A stretch of DNA of 64,000 nucleotides from Bryum argenteum (lineage: Eukaryota > Streptophyta > Bryopsida > Bryales > Bryaceae), in the NCBI GenBank assembly GCA_037043015.1, contig CM073328.1, positions 11,071,495 through 11,135,494 of the forward strand. Direction: 5' to 3'. A program made the position numbers and the translations under genes. Below, in pieces: positions 23,376 to 34,757 of the stretch. How positions within the stretch are numbered: the first letter of the stretch is position 1; every line of letters starts with the position of its first letter. The notes under the pieces are model-generated. The model did no database searches, was not told the DNA's origin, and saw only the letters and a list, made by a program, of their open reading frames with translations.

Positions 23376-23593
23376 TTAGCAAGGCCAGAGGTCGCCCCAT
23401 CGTGATTTTCGAGCTTGTGGGTGCAAGGCAGCAGCCTGGCCTCTCCGAGAGCACACAAAACGAGTGATTTCACCCCGGGAGCCATCCTTCTCCGAAGCAG
23501 CACACAAATCGAGTATCGTCCTCCTTCCTCTTCGTATCGGAGTTCTCACGATTCTAGCCCAACCAGTACCAACATCCGCTACTGCTTCTTCAC

Positions 23594-23624
<31 letters not shown>

Positions 23625-24797
23625 CTCATCTTCATCATCATCGTCTTTATTGAGAGGATCCTCTATGAACTCGATACCATCGTCTTCCTCTGCTGGCTCA
23701 ATGGTGAGTCCTTCAAGAGGAGAAGGGACGAGAGGACGAGTACCACGTCGAAGCACCACGAAGGAGAATTTCTCATCCTCGTAAGCTCGAAGTGGCGTGG
23801 GCTTGCTATGTCGCTTGCTCACGCGCTGGGAGGTCGTTCGCTCCATTCGTTGAATAAAATGACACCAACTGCTGGTATTGTCCATGGGGCACCGTCCATC
23901 ATGTGGACATGGAGCCACAACAAAAGCGCCAGAAGAGTCACCCTCTCGGAGCTGCTTCTTCCTCTCCATGTGGAGTATGTGAGCTCGCATCTCCCGGACG
24001 ATGGCGGAGCCGTGTGGCGTCCCGGGCTCAATCAACACGAGCACGTCACTCGTGAGCGCCCACAGCTGACGAACGGCCGTCACTCGCTCCGCGCTCGTAA
24101 GTAGCTCGTTCAGGGCATACGAGGACACCACAAGGTCATGTAATCGGGTCGTTTTGCGTAGCCCACGAGAGAAGAGAGAGAGGCTTGGGTGCACTTTGAT
24201 CTGGGGAAGATCCTCTACGTCTTGTAAGAGCGTTCGACATGCTGTCGCCATGTCTCGTGACGGCTCAATGAGGTTGAGCTCCTCGATTTTTTTAGGGTAA
24301 AGCTCCCGAAGCGCCCAGAGAACTGTCCCCGGACCGGATCCGTAGTCGAGGACGCGAGAGGGGGTGAAATCGGGGAGGCGGGTGGAGAGCTCGCTGAGGA
24401 CGCGGTGGACAGCGCCGTAGACGGCAGGCATTCGAGCTGCTACATACGCGGCGACGTTCCTAGTGTCGTACTCATACTGGACGGGGAGTCTTTTGGCAGG
24501 GGCGAAAAGCTCCTTGGTTAGGCGTACCTGTTGAGTAGTTGTTGTTGAGGAGAGATAATCCTCCACTGCTGCGCGAGCGTCGTCTGACCCCTCGGCGACT
24601 TGGGTGTTCGCAAAGATTTGCTTCCGGGCTTTCATGTTGGATGTTAGCTTTGCTACACTCTGCTTCACCTCCCGCGTTGGTATGTCGCCGATGAAAGACG
24701 CGATCGCGGATTGGAGGGCGGTCGGGAGCCGTAATAAGCCTTGCGTTTGACATGATGCCGCTCGAAGAGCTGCTAATGTGTAACCCCGCTGCGCCAT
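23376..24797 (-). CDS. RSM22: Rsm22/METTL17-family mitochondrial ribosome assembly factor
   Basis: A single-exon frame of 473 residues. A Rossmann methyltransferase-like fold is marked by VLDYGSGPGT (about 149-158) and the acidic loop NLIEPS (175-180). Cysteines 297, 303 and 312 lie in CPHDGRCPMDNTSSWCHF, and the C-terminal ILDLC adds Cys432. This is the four-Cys pattern that binds an Fe-S cluster in METTL17/Rsm22. The tail WARIVRTP...RWGDLWPC is also family-typical. The protein acts in the mitochondrial matrix on the small-subunit rRNA. The N-terminal 20 residues are basic and hydroxylated with no acidic residues, as in a targeting peptide. An in-frame stop upstream with no intervening ATG supports the start. 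An acidic run (about 385-404) is encoded by a GAA/GAG/GAT microsatellite and separates the methyltransferase part from the tail. Confidence 0.93.
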
Positions 24798-25070
24798 CCC
24801 GGCGCCCGCTATCCAATCACTCGCATACCCTGGCTATTAAATCCCCTCCAATTCAAGCGCTGTCCTCGAAATTGAGCCCATCAAAATGCGGAAAGCTACA
24901 AAGTGGCCATTGCACTCTATTGCTACGTGCGCTGTTTCCAGAGCGCGACCTTGGTGACTAAAGTAGTCAAGCAGACGAGAACGAAAGCCTGGGAATCGAA
25001 CACACAATTAAGTCTTCACTGCAATTTTGAGAGCGGGACTAAGAGTATGCCATCGAAGCGAGCAAGGACA

Positions 25071-25217
25071 AAACCCTAATCATTGAACACTACCATGAGG
25101 AACCGCTGATGAAAGAATTCTTGTTTCGAATCAGATTCGTGGCAATTCAATCGATTTTCGAGTGCGGTGTGGTAAGCGGAAGCTTGAGCCCGGGGCTTAA
25201 ACCCTAAACCCTAACCC
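25071..25217 (-). promoter_or_regulatory. Telo-box motifs upstream of RSM22
   Basis: AAACCCTAA at 25071-25079 and a tandem telomere-like string AAACCCTAAACCCTAACCC at 25199-25217, about 275 and 400 bp upstream of the RSM22 start. Telo-boxes are known promoter elements of plant ribosomal-protein and translation genes, which suits RSM22. The second motif merges into the left end of a transposon. Confidence 0.45.
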
Positions 25218-26168
25218 ATGAACGTCCCCAATGTCGTTATTCTACCTTGAAGAAACTTCGTTATTCTACCTTGAAGAAACTTTGAAAGCCTTACCTTCTT
25301 CATCCATAATTCGTTCGGGACGAAATCACTTGGGTTGAATACTAGATCAAGTCTTATTTGTGTGGTAAAATTTGCAAACCCATATAATTAATTATAAATT
25401 GTAGACATACATTTTAGTCAAGGCAGCTTTTGTTTTTGAGTTTTCAAACATAAGGCATGTTCTGCCATTGCAACCAATTATGTGAAACCAAAAATAGTTC
25501 ATGAGGAATTATTTTACATGAACATGATCTTTAGATGATATTTAATAACTTCCTAGTTGGAAGATATTTGATCCAAGTACTTTTGTATTAGATTTGTAAT
25601 GATGTCTTCCCAATGAAAAAAGTGAAAAAACAGATGATATTTGAAGGGTTATATCTCCTACATCCATCGTTGGATTTCAACTTCACTTTCTGGGATGGAT
25701 TCCATGTAGTGTCTAGTCTTAGTAGTAGAAATTTAGACCAAATCGGTGATGTTTTGTAGAAAAGGCATACATTTGAGTGCAAAGGGTTTAGTTTTAGTTC
25801 ATTTCTCCCTTTGTAAAATTTTTGGGACTTTTCACCATTGCAGGCTAAATTCTGAACCATGATATTAATTTTGATGATTTTTTTTAGTACAAGGGTAATA
25901 TTGAAATGGATGTGTATGACTTTCTAGTTGAATCTTTTTAAACTAGAGTAGCTTTGTTGGTAGAATTTACACTCTCAAATTATAATGATAAAATTTTGTA
26001 GCTCGATCTCCCAATCAATGAGGCCTCATGACTCAAATCTTCGTCCACATAACCTAAAACAAGTCTATTAAAATTTTGTACAATTGAGATTCAAATGTCT
26101 TCCCTTTAATTTCATCTACGACACATTTTTTGAAAAAGTGTTTTTTGGTTGGAATGTTTAGGGGCTAA
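25211..26168 (+). mobile_element. Family-1 piggyBac-like element at a CTAA target
   Basis: A 958-bp copy flanked by CTAA at both 25211-25214 and 26165-26168 instead of TTAA. The left end CCCATGAACGTCC is eroded and the right end on the other strand reads CCCCTAAACATTCC. The interior aligns with the copies at 21268 and 47386. A 26-bp tandem duplication (GTTATTCTACCTTGAAGAAA) lies at 25235-25286. Confidence 0.75.
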
Positions 26169-28041
26169 TATGCAACATGTGGGGTGGAAGCATACAACCT
26201 GGTAGAAGAAATGGGAAAAAATTCAAGGCCGTAGTCTATATAAATTTACGAACTCACATTCACTATCAAAACATATCGTCAATGCTAGTGTACAAAAACA
26301 CAATCTCGCATATTGACATAAAAATGATACGTACAAAGTAAAAAAGAAAATGAGCCAAGGAAGAAGAACTATTATAGATTATGTAGCTTGCAACAAGAGT
26401 GAACAACTGCACACATACAACACATAAAAGCGCAATGGATCTCACTCATAGCATGGAAAGAAACTGATACCTCAGAGTTCCAGATACTTTTCACTATTGA
26501 AAATTATACTGTTTTGTTTCGCAACCAGCAAACGAAGACGATATTGTTCTCATTGAGCATTGCATCACGAGGATCACAATCAGAAGCCGAATAAGTATAA
26601 TATGCAATTCCGTAAATTTCAATTTACGTCTTCGAAGGTAGCGATTGATGAAGCCCTGGCCTTAGTACATGTCGGTATGCTTTGTAGTCGTCAATCACTG
26701 ATCTGATATTGCTGGTACAGTGATACTTCCAGTGCGCGATCTCGTTCGAAGTTTTGGAGGGTCATATTAGACCACTCATGCTACTCACAATAGAATGGAA
26801 GACAGTTGCAGCATTGTAATGCCCACAAAGATGGAGACAAATGGTTTAAAAGTGACCCTCGCAATCAACATGGAACCAAATTTTAGTGAGAGTTGCCGCT
26901 TAATGTATCCCTAAAAACTACATGATTAGCGAGTGGACAAAGATGACAGTCTCTACATGATCCACTGACTGATTTCGTTGCTGTAGCTGAACCTTCATGG
27001 TTGCGAACAAACGAAAATTGATCAATAGAAACAGTTCTAGTGTATCTCAAACCTTAAGAGTCACTAGTTCTCAAGCATACGTGACTGCTCACAGGACCCT
27101 CATTTTCCCAGAGGTACATCATATGCTTCATGTACCTGATTTTGTGTCTGATTCTCCATGTACTTTTTAGGGTGCCTGTTTTACATACACGTCCAAATTC
27201 AATTTCATATACAACTTGTAAGAGAGTCCACTTGGTCTAGTCTCTCAGACACTCTGCCCATGCACAGAAAGTGCAAGTGGAATACAGAAATAACTCGATC
27301 TGTAGTTTTTGAAAAAACGTTCGAGATGTGTGCTTGTGTACTCAAAAATGATCAGAATTGCAATCCATAAAAAGGCGTTAGAATCACATCAATGTGTTTT
27401 ATAGCAATTGCTTCTTTTTTGTAAAACTCTTCAAGAAACTAAAAATCTACATGCACCATTAACAGTTGGCCATTCTCACTTTTTTGCTTCCACGACAGAA
27501 GCTTCTGAGAGTGATAAGTCCCGATGAGAAACTGCTGAAGAAGTTATGTAGAGAAGCAATGTGCTCCGCTGAAGACTAGAAATAAACTCTACTTTCTCTC
27601 AACCGAAGTAGGCCGGTTCGTGGCAAGGCGATCTTCTTCCGAGATGAAAGATCTTCTCACCATCCTGTAAAACGTTCGATCCTGTTCCAAGAAAGTCTAC
27701 TCTTAGGTATACACATCATATACTTATACTACGGAAACATAAAACAGCACATTCTTAATAGCTTCGATACTTCGAAAGACTAGCAAACCAGATGGATCCA
27801 CCCAGACAGACAATATGCTTAATGAACCAGACAAGGGATTTCAACCTTACCAAATATCACTGTCGTAAGTAAAGTGGAAACACCAAGACGGCAAGCGAAG
27901 AGTAAAGAGTAAAATGTGATCTAAACCTACATCTCAAGATCAAGAACTAGCAATGCGCCTACCTGCACACCAACTGGCTCTCAAGAAAATCGCCAGAAGA
28001 TGACGGAGATATGACTCCGTTGAGCCATAGCGTGACTTTTA
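26169..28041. other. Intergenic, possible spliced minus-strand transcript
   Basis: No protein I recognise. On the minus strand there are good splice signals: donor CAG/GTAGGC near 27961 and acceptor TTTTACAG/GATGG near 27665. These could belong to 3' UTR exons of the small frame at 28042-28254. Unproven. Confidence 0.35.
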
Positions 28042-28254
28042 CTTCCGTGCGGACTCAACCTCCGACTTCTTCGACTCCGAAGATCGCTCATTGTAGGAAG
28101 CAAGCAGCAAACCTGCTGCAGAGCCGCCGCATCCTGCTGCCGTGGTCACCGCTGCTGCCACAGTCGGAGCCGTTCTAACAGACATAGTAGACCACATCGC
28201 AAACAACATTCGCCCCTTCCAGCACGTACAAAAATGTAAAGAGAACTGCTTCAA
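28042..28254 (-). CDS. Small hypothetical protein (71 aa)
   Basis: The frame ends in TAA and encodes an Ala/Thr-rich hydrophobic stretch (TAPTVAAAVTTAAGCGGSAAGLLLASY) followed by a charged tail rich in Ser, Lys and Glu. Local GC is raised compared with its flanks and plausible splice signals lie downstream. I do not recognise the protein. It could be a small single-pass membrane protein or a chance frame in a UTR. Confidence 0.25.
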
Positions 28255-30164
28255 AACATCATAGAAAAGCGCACTCGCTCAGGAGAAGAAAAGCAAAATG
28301 CTCGTGCGCAGCTGTCGATCTGACACCGTCCATTCTTCAGCAATGAACGGAGTGGGAAATGTTCTCGGAAGTTGTCCACCAACCGACGACGGCGATGGCG
28401 GACCCCTCGTCAGGGGCGCCTGTAAATGAGTGCTACCAGGGTTTCTCGGAGCCCCCATTTGGACTTTTTCTTCAGAATCCCTGGAATTTTCCATTTGGAA
28501 CCCCCCATGGCCGTTTTTAATAATTTTGAATTCTAATTTGAGGCCTGCAGCCCTAGGGTGCCCACTCGTAGACGTTTCAAGCCTATACATAAAAAAAAAA
28601 ATTAGGGGTTTTTTATCCATCCCCAAAAATGCTCATAGCACTGAAATACGGTGATCCGCTTGTTAGTACGTGACACTGACCTGAAGACCCGTAATCCGGG
28701 GTGATTAGAACGAGGCCAAAAATCGCAATTTTACATAGCCTCGCGCATTTAGGAAAGCACTAAGCTGCCCTTAAACCTGAGAAAGAAAAGTCTAAAAGAC
28801 TAAAGAAAGGGTGATTTCAAAACGTCTGACGGTCTTGACTTAAACAAGTCGTGTCTACCTATATGGGCTTACCAATCTCTAAGAACAGCTACTGCATGTT
28901 AGAAAGACTGGCCTAAGATATTATGAAACTAACTAGTCTAAAACCCTGAGGGAGAAACATACTCAGCCTAAACCCTGAGGAAAAAACATACCTAGTCTAA
29001 TGCTAGCAAAAGTTAAAGCAATTAATGCCCAATCTCAAATCATCATTAAGATCTCACCAACCATAAGATGATATTTGTGAGATGTGACCACTAAGGTCTA
29101 TTTCTAAATTAAATGTGCAAAGAGCCCCGTGCGACACGAGTGATGGGAAAACTTGCGAACTAGCCATGGCAAAACTAGCAAACAAGCAATAACGAGAAGC
29201 AGACCGACCGGCTGGAGCTACGACCTCACAAAAACGTAAGCTCCCTTGAGCTCCTCACATATTGCCGCAAGTCCGAGATGCCACCTTGCTCCCATCCGCT
29301 CCACTCCTCCAATACTTGAACTTGGCCCATACCTTTGTATTGAACACCTTGCGTCGCATGCATGGCTAAAGAAAAACCTTTTAACGAAGGCCTTATGCAG
29401 GACTCGAAGCATGTTTTGGAGTCAGTAGCTATTGAAGATCCCACGGCGGGACTAGCGCCTTCGGGATAGCCTGTAGGTTGGTGGAGAGCCGTCTGGAGGC
29501 TCGAATAAGCTGACTTCGCAGGAGCTCTGATGTTATTCGCGTGGACCGGGGTCTCGTCCACGCTATCGTTCATCTCCGCTTGAGGCGAGAACAATTGGTG
29601 TTGGCTATTAGTGTGGGTGTGAAATACGTGACACTGAGAAACGGATTGTGGTAGGGAAGATCTTAACCACAAGATATCTAAAGGCATCCTAGCCGTCGAT
29701 CACGATGAGGTACATAGAGAGGAGCGTGACATTACAATGTTCATGTTCACTCGCAAATTTGATATGAGTGTCTAAAGTTGTTTTTTACATACCTGAGCCC
29801 ATTGTTGGATGTTCAACAATAGCCTGAGATTGATTTAGCACTTATTCATCTACCTCAGTATTGCCAAATTCTTCCGCAAGACCATGAGGCTGCCACGCGT
29901 ATGATATTGGGACACAAAACTAGCACGATCGAGGCTCCAGTAGCGATCGATACAAATGGGGGGCCTTCATGAGAGGAGTGTCGATCATATTGTGGTAAAG
30001 AGTTTATTGCGACAAAGATAAATGCTTACGTAACACACGCGCACACGAATCTTGTTAAATACATTGCCTCCGTCTCAAAATATCGTGATCTGCTTAAAAA
30101 GTTTGTCGAAACACTTCATGTTGTTGTATGAGCCTCTTCGTGCCACATGGAACAACGAACAATA
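28255..30164. other. Intergenic, no supported gene
   Basis: About 28510-28560 (GCCGTTTTTAATAATTTTGA and following) resembles 44570-44615, a dispersed repeat. A 153-codon minus-strand frame at 29226-29687 has no recognisable domain. Confidence 0.5.
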
Positions 30165-30994
30165 TTAACCCCTAAAGCTCCTTGATGTTTTGAGACCTCC
30201 AAAACCAAAAACTGCGATTTTTTACCACCTTGTCCACTTTGAGATGTGGTTCAGTTTTTTGGGTTTTTTTTGGAACTCCAACCGTAAGATCTTGTAGGTA
30301 ACTACTATCAAAACATTCATGTCAAATTTCAACCGTTGGATCTTTACCATTTGTGAGATCATAACGTTCAAAGTTGACTGAAAAGTTTTTTTTGGCTTTG
30401 CCCGAAAGGCATACTCTAAATGGTGCGTAGGGGGACTTGGTGATTATTACCCCAAACATTTTGCTCATATTTTTTTCCATGTAGGTAACTAAGTTGGGCA
30501 CCTCCATGCGAAATTTTGAAGGTTGCATCACTTTTTAGAAGCTTCATCTAATTTTTTTAGTGAAACAGGGTCTATTTGACATGTACTTGTACAAATTGGG
30601 TGGAAACTCAAGAACCACATGGACATGGATTCTTCTTTCAAAAGTGAACGGTGAAATTGTGTGGTTGTACCAAAGAAAAATTTAGGAAAAAAAGAATTTC
30701 AAAAAATTCAAAATCTCAACTTCCTATGAATTTTTGAATGAAAACATTGTGAAATTGATATAAAAGGAGGAGGGGCACCAATGCAATGTTGGAGCCCTGT
30801 TTGACTACAATGGACCCATTACAAAAAGGGTGGCAGAGCCCTGCTGCCATTACTCCCATCATAAAACCAACACAAAACGGCTATATGTATTAGCTAACAA
30901 AATCAGTAGATCATGGTTCCCGAAGTGCCCCTCCCGGTTCACCTCAACTTTACTCTGACAAAAAAATAATTTGTTAGAGACAAAACTTGAAATA

Positions 30995-31525
30995 AAAAAT
31001 TGACATCGTACATGGAATCGATATTCAAAACATACTAACAAATTTAGTTTGGAATGACAAAAAAAAATTCCATTAGAGAGAAAGGGGTGAAATAAAAATT
31101 TGACATCATACATGTAATCTATATTCAAAACATACTAACAAATTTAGTTTGGAATGACAAAAAAAAAAATTCCATTAGAGAGAAAGGGGTGAAATAAAAA
31201 TTTGACATCTTACATGTAATCTATATTCAAAACATACTAACAAATTTAGTTTGGAATGACAAAAAAAAAATTCCATTAGAGAGAAAGGGGTGAAATAAAA
31301 ATTTGACATCTTACATGTAATCGATATTCAAAACATACTAACAAATTTAGTTTGGAATGACAAAAAAAAAATTCCATTAGAGAGAAAGGGGTGAAACAAA
31401 AATTTGACATCTTACATGTAATCTATATTCAAAACATACTAACAAATTTAGTTTGGAATGACAAAAAAAAAATTCCATTAGAAAGAAAGGATTCGAAAAA
31501 AAGAAAAATTGACATCTTACATGTA
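30995..31525. repeat. ~101-bp tandem repeat inside the piggyBac element
   Basis: Five to six copies at 31001, 31101, 31203, 31303, 31404 and 31510 (position of TGACATC). Each contains TACATGTAATCTATATTC, AACATACTAACAAATTTAG and TTCCATTAGAGAGAAAGG. The array lies between the left end and the transposase stop codon, and its last copy reaches it. Confidence 0.85.
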
Positions 31526-31526
31526 A

Positions 31527-34220
31527 TCAATTAGGGAGTTGGCGCCGTGTAGCAAGGGCGGTGTGCCATTGCTCAAAGCAACCTTGCTTTAGGCACATCC
31601 ACTTATTGCCACACTTGGAACAAAAGTAATGTGGTTCACGGATTTTGCACACCACACATTTCCGTCGGAATGTGCTATACCTTGGAACACAAATTACCGG
31701 TTGAGTCGGCAATGGCGCAAAGTCCTCCGGATCCGAACTTCTCATATTCCACCCCGCTAGTAAGGCTTCACACAACCCCTTCTTGAATTGTAAGTGAGTC
31801 ATAGGGGTCACCGCACGTCGGTGGGAATTGACATGTCTCACACACTCCAAGTAGTAAATGTACATGTTGCACACGGTGACATCCAATAAGAAGAAGAAGA
31901 TGCGGTGCCACCATTTGTGGCTCCGTACTTGGCAAGAATAAGATGCACGCAGTTGATCGGCGACATCAACTCCACGCATGTGAGTTGTATATTCCTTCAA
32001 AACCGGTGAAGTTTGGATCATTTCTCTAATTGCACCATTCCGGCGAGGAACACACATCACTTTTTCACATGGTGGTTGAATAGGCACCGCATGTGTGGAA
32101 AGAAGAAGCACGGGCTTCTTGTCTTTCCACATAACACAAGATAGTTTCCCATGGTCATGCATCTTCCAAATTGTTGTCCCTTGTGGCACATTTTTGAAGG
32201 CTTTGACATTTTTCAAACATGTAGGAATGCCCAAACGGTTTGCCCTTATAGTACCGGTGGCGTACATGCCACATTCTAAAAGTGTTGTAAAAAGTCCTAC
32301 ACTTGTGAAAAAATTGTCCATGGTCACTACATGCCCAACATCCCAAAGGCCTTCAAGCAATCTCATCACTACGTTGTGTGCTAGCCTTGCATCCCCAATT
32401 GTATTAGAAACTTCCACAACTTCTTCTCTAAGTGGTATTCCTCTATTTTGGCCTATGGCACCCGATTCTAAACCATTATTTGCATTAGAGGTAATGGGAT
32501 CGGTTCCAATAGGTGGAAGAGGAGGACCGGGAACTTGCTCCTTGCCACAATAAATTTCAAAATTGTACACAAACTTGGAAGTAGAACATGCCAAGCACCA
32601 TACTTTCAAGCCCCATTTTTGGGGCTTTTTGGGCATGTATTGCCGGATAGGGGAATAAGTTCCCTTGTACCGGATCATCATTTCGTCAATGGTAATATGC
32701 TTCCCAAGACACCAAGCCATTTTGCATCGCTCTCTAATGCTATTTATCAACCATCGTGTTTGTCCAATCTTATCATAGCCCGCGTCACCTCTATGAACCC
32801 CCTCTATATTTGTGAGATGCAAACATCTCCTCAAATCCCAAAATCGAGCCCGTGTGTATATGCTAGATATCACTTTGCATTGAAATAAATCATCTTTCAT
32901 CCAATAAGTTTTGTTGTTGGGTTGCACCTTCAATCCCATATAGAGAGTCAATGCCATAAATGCTTGGAGACCGGATATAGTCAAATCATACCATTGTGGC
33001 CCACCCTTAGTATGTCCATGGTCACCGGAAGGGGTATTAGCATACCTATTTGTCTCAAACACAATAGTGGACATGATTTGAGGAGTCCAAAATAAACCAA
33101 ACAACTCCATAAATGTCGGAAGTACACGATGGTTTCTTGAAGGGCCTCTTCTATTACCACAAAATGGAATTGGATGAGGATTATACAAAATACGGGGACT
33201 CTCCCAAGTCTCATCTCTATACTCCCACTTTAGTCCCGTTTGATTGTAGGTTGAACCCACATTTGGACCATCACCATCACTTTCTACATCACTTTCAAAC
33301 TCGGGAACATCCTCACTCAAGTCACCCCGTACACCACGTCTGCCTCTTCTTCTTATTACCGGTGATAAACCTCCATCATTCCCATTCATGTGAAAATCGT
33401 CCCCTTCGTTATAGAATCCAGGCCTATAATTATTTTCTTTGTTACCCTCACCCCCTCCATGCTGTGACTGAAGTTGCCTAACCTTGCATGTGGTGTGAAC
33501 ATGTGCCCTTGGTAAGTTCACTCCGCCCTGCCGTGAAAGTCGCTGGGGCCGAATTTGCTGCGGTGGCGCCTCACTGGTCAACTGCGGCAAGTTGGCTTGT
33601 AACTCGGCCTCGCTGGCCGCCATCTCAGCGTCAAAGGCAGCCGAATCGGCTGCTGTAGCCGGCATCTCCCCCGAATCTGCATCGCTGGCCGGCATCTCGG
33701 GCCCCACTACCTCGTTGGCCGGCATCTCTCCCCAATCTGCCTCGCTGGCCGGCGTTGGGGCCGAGAAGCCCAACGGCTGTCCTCCGCGGCGATAACAGGT
33801 CCTCCGGCTGCGTCGACTGCTGTCCGCCTCTCCATTTGCATGCTGCTCCGGCGCCTCGATCCATTCTTCTGTCTGCAGATCCCTGGTGCTTCGCCTCATG
33901 CGTGTTGGATTGCCGTAGCTTCGGGCCTGCAACAAAACCTCCGGTGGCCACAACAGATTTTCGAGACCTCCACCCCTTTCATTCTCGCTATCTGATTCAC
34001 TCCTGTTAATGAGATCTTCAGAGCTTGAGTAGAAAGTGCGTGTTTCTTGAGAAGTAAAGTAGTCCATGTTGAAATCAACTTCAGTGTCCGGAAGAGCAAT
34101 TGTTTCGACACCAGAACCAAGATCAGGCAGTTCATGTTCATGATATCGTGGAGGATCAGGTATGTCATCTCCACTAGATGGAGGGGTGGGGGGGGGTTGT
34201 GCTTGGCCCGGGTTCCACAT
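31527..34220 (-). CDS. piggyBac transposase (DDE_Tnp_1_7)
   Basis: 897 residues, uninterrupted. The N-terminal 330 residues are low-complexity, acidic and Ser-rich, with an imperfect ASEADxGEMPA repeat (about 158-206). They are longer than in the roughly 600-residue insect enzyme. The catalytic core (about 365-800) has the three Asp expected of piggyBac: D512 in ITIDEMMIRYKG, D635 in VVTMDNFFTS and D752 in RGVDVADQLR. The C-terminus is a Cys-rich zinc-binding domain (C844, C855, C858, C867, C870, C876, C881, H886) that binds the transposon ends in characterised piggyBac. The enzyme excises and inserts DNA at TTAA without footprint. It lies inside matching transposon ends, so it is an element gene rather than a domesticated one. 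All key residues are present, so it may be active. Confidence 0.96.
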   Translation of the reverse strand: MWNPGQAQPPPTPPSSGDDIPDPPRYHEHELPDLGSGVETIALPDTEVDFNMDYFTSQETRTFYSSSEDLINRSESDSENERGGGLENLLWPPEVLLQARSYGNPTRMRRSTRDLQTEEWIEAPEQHANGEADSSRRSRRTCYRRGGQPLGFSAPTPASEADWGEMPANEVVGPEMPASDADSGEMPATAADSAAFDAEMAASEAELQANLPQLTSEAPPQQIRPQRLSRQGGVNLPRAHVHTTCKVRQLQSQHGGGEGNKENNYRPGFYNEGDDFHMNGNDGGLSPVIRRRGRRGVRGDLSEDVPEFESDVESDGDGPNVGSTYNQTGLKWEYRDETWESPRILYNPHPIPFCGNRRGPSRNHRVLPTFMELFGLFWTPQIMSTIVFETNRYANTPSGDHGHTKGGPQWYDLTISGLQAFMALTLYMGLKVQPNNKTYWMKDDLFQCKVISSIYTRARFWDLRRCLHLTNIEGVHRGDAGYDKIGQTRWLINSIRERCKMAWCLGKHITIDEMMIRYKGTYSPIRQYMPKKPQKWGLKVWCLACSTSKFVYNFEIYCGKEQVPGPPLPPIGTDPITSNANNGLESGAIGQNRGIPLREEVVEVSNTIGDARLAHNVVMRLLEGLWDVGHVVTMDNFFTSVGLFTTLLECGMYATGTIRANRLGIPTCLKNVKAFKNVPQGTTIWKMHDHGKLSCVMWKDKKPVLLLSTHAVPIQPPCEKVMCVPRRNGAIREMIQTSPVLKEYTTHMRGVDVADQLRASYSCQVRSHKWWHRIFFFLLDVTVCNMYIYYLECVRHVNSHRRAVTPMTHLQFKKGLCEALLAGWNMRSSDPEDFAPLPTQPVICVPRYSTFRRKCVVCKIREPHYFCSKCGNKWMCLKQGCFEQWHTALATRRQLPN

Positions 34221-34757
34221 ACAATCTCGAACTTCTGCGTATGGGTATATTGTCCCACTCCATCTGCATGCAAATATTGAAGAAGTTAGTGTGTTCGTCG
34301 AAACTTGGAAGTCATCATGAATCTAGAATACTTGAAATATGCTTACAACAAGCAATTAAGCAATTATGCACTTGTACGTTTAAAAGTGCACTTATGTAAA
34401 TAACCTCCAATGTGCACTTGAAAACCCAAATATATGGCTTGGTGAATGGGTTCTTTGATAAAAAAGTTCACTAGTTGAAAACCATATAATTTTTGCACAA
34501 TAATACATATTAGAAAATAAGTAGTTTTACCCAATGTCCTCAATAATGATTTGTAATATTTGTCAATTGATATGGTAAAGTCCTACTTGCGACATAATAC
34601 ATAGTACCCGGAAAATAATAAACTTGATACATTTGTATAATACTGTAAGAAACATCCAATAAAATTCTAAGGATCAATTATTGATTTTAATCCCGTCATC
34701 TAGGCTGCCCAAAATAGCAAAAATCCACTTTGACTTTCTTGAATCTTGAGAGGTTAG

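Larger units (their letters stand above)
30165..34757 (-). mobile_element. Full-length piggyBac transposon carrying transposase
   Basis: The left end is TTAA (30165-30168) followed by CCCCTAAAGCTCCTTG. The right end, near 34754-34757, is eroded to GAGAGGTTAG. Its subterminal block CATCTAGGCTGCCC is shared with the better-preserved right ends at 57220 and 38210, and the left 250 bp is shared with 56682. The element is 4.6 kb and contains one gene, the minus-strand transposase, plus a ~101-bp tandem repeat near its left end. An intact coding frame indicates recent activity or selection. The damaged right end suggests that this copy may act mainly in trans (inference). Confidence 0.88.

Noticed and set aside
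23464-24104. Plus-strand frames of 106 and 229 codons
   Set aside because: Antisense shadows of RSM22; Ser/Phe runs come from the acidic-codon microsatellite.
25199-25217. Telomere end or interstitial telomere array
   Set aside because: Only two to three units; fits a promoter telo-box instead.
29226-29687. 153-codon frame
   Set aside because: No domain, no splice or GC support.
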